64,000 nucleotides of DNA from Streptomyces sp. SID12488 (GTDB taxonomy: Bacteria; Actinomycetota; Actinomycetes; Streptomycetales; Streptomycetaceae): contig NZ_JAAGLT010000006.1 in NCBI RefSeq assembly GCF_010548275.1, positions 62,001-126,000 of the forward strand, given 5' to 3'. The notes under the pieces are model-generated. The model made no database searches. It saw only the letters and a program-made list of their open reading frames with translations, and was not told where the DNA came from. Below, piece after piece: positions 60,920 to 64,000 of the stretch (the stretch's first letter is position 1; every line of letters starts with the position of its first letter). Made by a program: the position numbers and the translations under genes.

Positions 60920-61213
60920 TCAGGCGTTGGCCTGACGATGCCAGGCGGTCCTGCGCGGAGCGGCGTGGTGCGCGGGATCAACGGTCCGGGCGGCCTGCTG
61001 ACGCCACAGCCACAGGGACGTCACGGACAACAGCCCGGTGAAGACCACCAGGAAGAGCACCGACACCCACATCTGTCGGCTTCCGGGATCGTCCCATCCC
61101 ACCAGCGCAGACGAAACGGCCCACAAGGCGGCGCCCGCGGCATAGAAAAGGCGCATTCGGCGCAGTTGCCGCAGGGCTCGTACGGACTCGGCGTGATCAG
61201 TTTCCGGTGCCAT
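60920..61213 (-). CDS. Small two-helix membrane protein
   Basis: A 97-residue protein with two hydrophobic segments (LFYAAGAALWAVSSALVGW and MWVSVLFLVVFTGLLSVTSL), a charged N-terminus and an arginine- and histidine-rich tail. This fits a small integral membrane protein of streptomycete type with no known function. No good ribosome site is visible before the ATG at 61213, so the start is uncertain. Confidence 0.6.
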   Translation of the reverse strand: MAPETDHAESVRALRQLRRMRLFYAAGAALWAVSSALVGWDDPGSRQMWVSVLFLVVFTGLLSVTSLWLWRQQAARTVDPAHHAAPRRTAWHRQANA

Positions 61214-61325
61214 GCCGACGCAGGTACCCCGATACGCGCCCTGTACCAGCCCCCGGCGAACTTTGTGAGGCGTTGCCGGCCGCTTGCCCACTTCGATCGG
61301 GCGCTGTGCCACAGCGCTGTTCGGC

Positions 61326-61745
61326 TCAGCAGCCGGCGGTGTCGCCGCTGGACGGGTCGGACAGGGCGACGCGGGCGGTGATGCGTTTGCCGACCGGTTC
61401 CCGCTCGGTGAAGAGGTCCTCGGTGACGGCCTTGACGATCTCCAGTCCGTGCTGGCCGATCCTGTCGGGATCGGCGGCCCGGGCTGCGGGCGCGGTGGGC
61501 TCGCTGTCCCATACGACGACGTCCACGGCGTGGGCGTTGATGCGCAGTTCCATCAGGACGGGGCCGGGGGCGTACTTGAGGGCGTTGGTGACCAGCTCGC
61601 TGACCACCAGCTGGGTGAGATCCTTCGCGCGCTCGGACACCGGCAGGTGATGGTCGGTGCTGGCCTGGTCGAGGAAGGCGATGGCGTGGTGGCGGGCGTC
61701 GGCGATGCAGCCGCTCTCTCCGTCCAGGGCGAAACCGGCACGCAT
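61326..61745 (-). CDS. RsbW-like ATP-binding protein
   Basis: A 139-residue HATPase_c protein with the N-box region LTQLVVSELVTNALKYAPGP and the G-box GQHGLEIVKAVTED. These proteins act as anti-sigma factors or kinases of STAS proteins. It is divergent from a STAS gene 223 bases away, and its length and fold match the protein at 36770-37186, giving the window two such modules. ATG at 61745 with GAGGAAC upstream. Confidence 0.87.
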   Translation of the reverse strand: MRAGFALDGESGCIADARHHAIAFLDQASTDHHLPVSERAKDLTQLVVSELVTNALKYAPGPVLMELRINAHAVDVVVWDSEPTAPAARAADPDRIGQHGLEIVKAVTEDLFTEREPVGKRITARVALSDPSSGDTAGC

Positions 61746-61968
61746 CAGGTGCTCGTTCCTCGGCCCGGTACAACCGTCAACGTCGGCATGGGATCCCACG
61801 TGTCGCCCTCACTCCCCCCTTCACTCACGCAACTACCCGCGACGGCATCATGCATGCCCCGGGGAGTTTCGTCCGGCACCGCCAACCAGTGTGCATCCCA
61901 CCACGGCGGTGGGGCAGAATCATCCACCTACACCTTGCCCGGGAAGCCCTAGCGCAGTTGAGGAGACG

Positions 61969-62340
61969 GTGGCCGACAACCAGAAGTCCCGCCTGCCCGA
62001 CCGGCTCTCCGTCGAGTGCGAAGTGGTCGACGGCGGCGTCCGTGTCGTGACCGTGCGGGGTGAGATCGACCACGACGTCAAGGACATCCTCAGCGAGGCC
62101 CTGCTGCTCGAGGACGGCTCGGTGGCGCCGCAGCGGATCGTGGTGGAAGTCAGCGGTGTGACCTTCATGGACTCCAGCGGCATCAACGTCTTCGTCGCGG
62201 CCTACCAGCAGGTGAGCGACGTGCAGGGATGGCTGCGCATCGCCGGCGCCCAGGAATCCGTCCTGCGTGTCCTGACGCTGGTCGGCGTCGACGCCTTCAT
62301 CCCGTGCCACCCCACCGTCGAGCAGGCCCTCAACGCCTGA
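61969..62340 (+). CDS. STAS-domain anti-sigma factor antagonist
   Basis: A 123-residue STAS protein with VVTVRGEIDHDVKDILSEAL and the phosphorylation site TFMDSSGINVF (Ser69 follows Asp68). Unphosphorylated forms of such proteins bind an RsbW-type anti-sigma factor and free its sigma factor. The GTG at 61969 has AGGAG 3 bases before it. The divergent RsbW-like gene and the SpoIIE-type phosphatase at 37309 are natural partners, but pairing is inference. Confidence 0.9.
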   Translation: MADNQKSRLPDRLSVECEVVDGGVRVVTVRGEIDHDVKDILSEALLLEDGSVAPQRIVVEVSGVTFMDSSGINVFVAAYQQVSDVQGWLRIAGAQESVLRVLTLVGVDAFIPCHPTVEQALNA

Positions 62341-62530
62341 CCGTTTCACTCGGCCGGTCCGGCGAGCCCCGCCGAACGGCAGGGTCCCGCGCCTGGTGAG
62401 CCGCCGCGGGGCCGGTGAAACCCGTGGGGTCCGGGTGACCGGATGCCGTCTTGCCCGGACCCGTGGAGCTGCGTCACTGTCGTGGGGCACGGCCCGCCCA
62501 CCGATGACCGACCGACGTCGGAGACTGCCC

Positions 62531-63541
62531 ATGCTGCGGGTGCACTTCACCGCCGAAGACCTCGCACGCGTCCGCGTCGCCGCCGCCCCCGACCCGCTGT
62601 GGGAACTCACCAACAGCGTGCAGGTTCTGGCCACCGAGGCGAGCACCCTCGTGTACGGGGAGTGGCGACGGCTCGTCCGGCCCGGGCGGGGCCCGGTCGA
62701 CGCGCTGCTCGCCGGGCTGATGCCGTCACGCGGCTACGCGCCCGACTTCCTCACCCCCGCCCTGAGCGGCTCCCCTGCCCTGGACAACGCGATCGACAAG
62801 GTCCTGAGCACGCCCAGGACGGTCCTGCGCGAGGATCTGGCCAGTCTGGCCTCCTCCACCGAGCGATCCTCCCCGCTACCGGCCACGACCCGCGCGCTGG
62901 CCGACGGCCAGCCGGACGCGCTGCGTCGCCTCGGCTCCGCCCTGCACGTCTACCACCGGCGGGCACTCGCGCCGCACTGGCCGCACATCCGGGCGCAGGT
63001 GGACGCCGACGTCGCCGTACGCACCCGGGCGGTCCTCGACGGTGGCGCCGACGGGCTCCTCGCGAGCTTCGCTCCCCTGCTGCGCTGGCGGCCACCCGTC
63101 CTCGTGGCCGACTACCCGGTCGACCGCGACGTGCGGCTCGATGGGCGTGGACTGCTGCTCCAGCCCTCCTTTTTCTGCCACCACCGACCCGTCATGCTCG
63201 CGGAACTGCGGGCCGACCTGACACCGGTCCTGGTCCACCCGATCCAGCACACCCCCGGCTGGGCGAGGGCGCGAGAGGCGGACGGACAGGGCGCGGAACT
63301 GGGCGCGCTGCTCGGGCGGACCAGGGCGGCGATCCTGGAGGATGTCGTGACCGGCCGTACGACGGGTGAACTCGCACAGCGGTTCGGGATCTCCGCGGCG
63401 GCGGCGAGCCAGCACACGGCGGTCCTGCGCCGAGCTGGCCTGCTGCTGAGCATGCGCCGGAACAAGTACATGGTGCACACCATCACGCCCACCGGCCTGG
63501 CCCTGCTCGCCGGCATCCCCAGCACCCCGCCCGGCCGCTGA
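62531..63541 (+). CDS. ArsR-like winged-helix transcriptional regulator with large N-terminal domain
   Basis: A 336-residue protein. The last 90 residues form a winged helix of ArsR type (RTTGELAQRFGISAAAASQHTAVLRR, then MRRNKYMVHTITPTGLALL). The first 240 residues are a helical domain of the kind found in many actinobacterial ArsR-like regulators (MLRVHFTAEDLARVRVAAAP, LWELTNSVQVLA). The ligand is unknown. ATG at 62531; the frame is open upstream to 62396 but the family usually begins at MLRVHFT. Confidence 0.85.
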   Translation: MLRVHFTAEDLARVRVAAAPDPLWELTNSVQVLATEASTLVYGEWRRLVRPGRGPVDALLAGLMPSRGYAPDFLTPALSGSPALDNAIDKVLSTPRTVLREDLASLASSTERSSPLPATTRALADGQPDALRRLGSALHVYHRRALAPHWPHIRAQVDADVAVRTRAVLDGGADGLLASFAPLLRWRPPVLVADYPVDRDVRLDGRGLLLQPSFFCHHRPVMLAELRADLTPVLVHPIQHTPGWARAREADGQGAELGALLGRTRAAILEDVVTGRTTGELAQRFGISAAAASQHTAVLRRAGLLLSMRRNKYMVHTITPTGLALLAGIPSTPPGR

Positions 63542-63570
63542 CGGCTGACGGCTGACGCGCAGGTTCGATT

Positions 63571-63582
63571 AAGGCAGGCCTT
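63571..63582. promoter_or_regulatory. Short palindrome upstream of the secreted protein gene
   Basis: AAGGC-AG-GCCTT lies about 100 bases before the last gene of the window, in the context TTAAGGCAGGCCTTCAA. It may be an operator or part of a terminator for the ArsR-like gene. It does not fit the iron-box pattern closely. Confidence 0.25.
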
Positions 63583-63684
63583 CAAGGTGTGGTGACGGTG
63601 TGGCAGCGGCCGACAGCCTGGTCGTGCGGGGCCGCACCAGGACCCGCGAGCCCTGTATGCCGCATCCTGAAGGGGAACCACACC

Positions 63685-64000
63685 ATGCCCAGCAAACGCT
63701 CCGTGCTCGCCGCTGTCGGCGCCCTGGTCTGCCTGCTGGCAGCCGTGTTCGCCGCTGCGCCGGCCCAGGCGACGGTGCCCGCGGGCCACGGTCCGGGCGG
63801 GCGGGTACTGATCCTGCCGCCGGCACCTTCCGGCGCCTCGGCGGTATCCGCCAGGTCCGCAGCCGTCAGCACGCCCACGTCGTCTCCGTCCGTCCGCACG
63901 GAGCACAAGCCGCCGAGCACCTCCTACACCTGCGCCAGCGGCAACCTCTGCGCCGTCGTCTGGGACCCGACCACGTCCGACTACAAGATCTTCTTCTTCT
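63685..64000 (+). CDS. Secreted protein of unknown function, 3' end cut by the window
   Basis: The frame is open from ATG 63685 (AAGGGGAA upstream) to the end of the window, giving 105 residues so far. A signal peptide is clear: SKRSVLAAVGALVCLLAAVF then AAAPAQA. A low-complexity Ser/Pro/Ala linker follows, then a domain beginning TSYTCASGNLCAVVWDPTTS with two cysteines. It looks like a small extracellular cysteine-containing protein of streptomycetes. The function is not recognisable from this part. Confidence 0.75.
   Translation, partial: MPSKRSVLAAVGALVCLLAAVFAAAPAQATVPAGHGPGGRVLILPPAPSGASAVSARSAAVSTPTSSPSVRTEHKPPSTSYTCASGNLCAVVWDPTTSDYKIFFF

Noticed and set aside
63565..63590. Possible iron-box (DmdR/IdeR) site in TTAAGGCAGGCCTTCAA
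   Set aside because: Spacing and central bases differ from the iron-box consensus; kept only as an unassigned short palindrome.

Overview
The window looks like chromosomal DNA of a Streptomyces-type actinomycete. It is very GC-rich, uses many GTG starts and tight ATGA/GTGA/TGATG overlaps, and carries families typical of that group: F420-type LLM oxidoreductases, DUF35/thiolase pairs, DUF4328, SpoIIE-type phosphatases with RsbW-like kinases and STAS proteins, and a HAMP-array hybrid histidine kinase. I saw no tRNA, rRNA or CRISPR array.

Region 1 (1-33.2 kb) is a large CoA-dependent catabolic cluster, interrupted only by an aminopeptidase N gene (3183-5621). It has six acyl-CoA dehydrogenases (one tight alpha/beta-type pair), two crotonase-family proteins, three short-chain dehydrogenases, a CaiB/BaiF CoA-transferase, two thiolase-fold proteins each overlapping a DUF35 partner, an aldehyde dehydrogenase, a FadD-like and a PaaK-like CoA ligase with a truncated companion, both ETF subunits, two LLM oxidoreductases, an amidohydrolase, a GNAT-acyl-CoA-synthetase fusion and a hotdog thioesterase. 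One thiolase-fold protein lacks the nucleophilic cysteine, as the Ltp2-type steroid side-chain aldolases do. The set suggests oxidation, beta-oxidation-like shortening and possibly retro-aldol cleavage of a branched or cyclic acid. No ring-cleaving or P450 enzyme is present and the substrate cannot be read from the sequence. AT-rich sites resembling TAGTTATACSA lie upstream of nearly every transcription unit here, and a GntR/FCD regulator ends one operon, so a cluster-wide regulon is likely.

Region 2 (33.2-36.7 kb) looks like a decayed Tn3-family insertion. A serine-recombinase remnant lies on the left and a frameshifted Tn3 transposase fragment, fused to a broken MerR gene, on the right. An intact divergent HxlR regulator and quinone-oxidoreductase pair sits between them.

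Region 3 (36.7-47.4 kb) is a signalling block: an RsbW-like ATPase, a PP2C phosphatase with ANTAR, GAF and PAS domains, and a 1420-residue hybrid histidine kinase with an array of HAMP-like units, two of which share a 151-bp identical segment. An ECF sigma-factor tail remnant and small membrane or hypothetical proteins follow.

Region 4 (47.4-60.9 kb) holds a nitrilase-superfamily amidase and then a polysaccharide locus: a beta-helix protein, DUF2264 protein, two ABC permeases, a lipoprotein and a divergent LacI regulator with a candidate operator. A pectate-lyase-3-like protein and an alginate-lyase-superfamily protein follow. Together they suggest capture and degradation of a uronic-acid polysaccharide.

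Region 5 (60.9-64 kb) has a small membrane protein, a second RsbW-like ATPase divergent from a STAS anti-sigma antagonist, an ArsR-like regulator and the start of a secreted protein cut by the window edge. Long perfect hairpins (17.8, 48.7 and 60.8 kb) mark transcription-unit ends.
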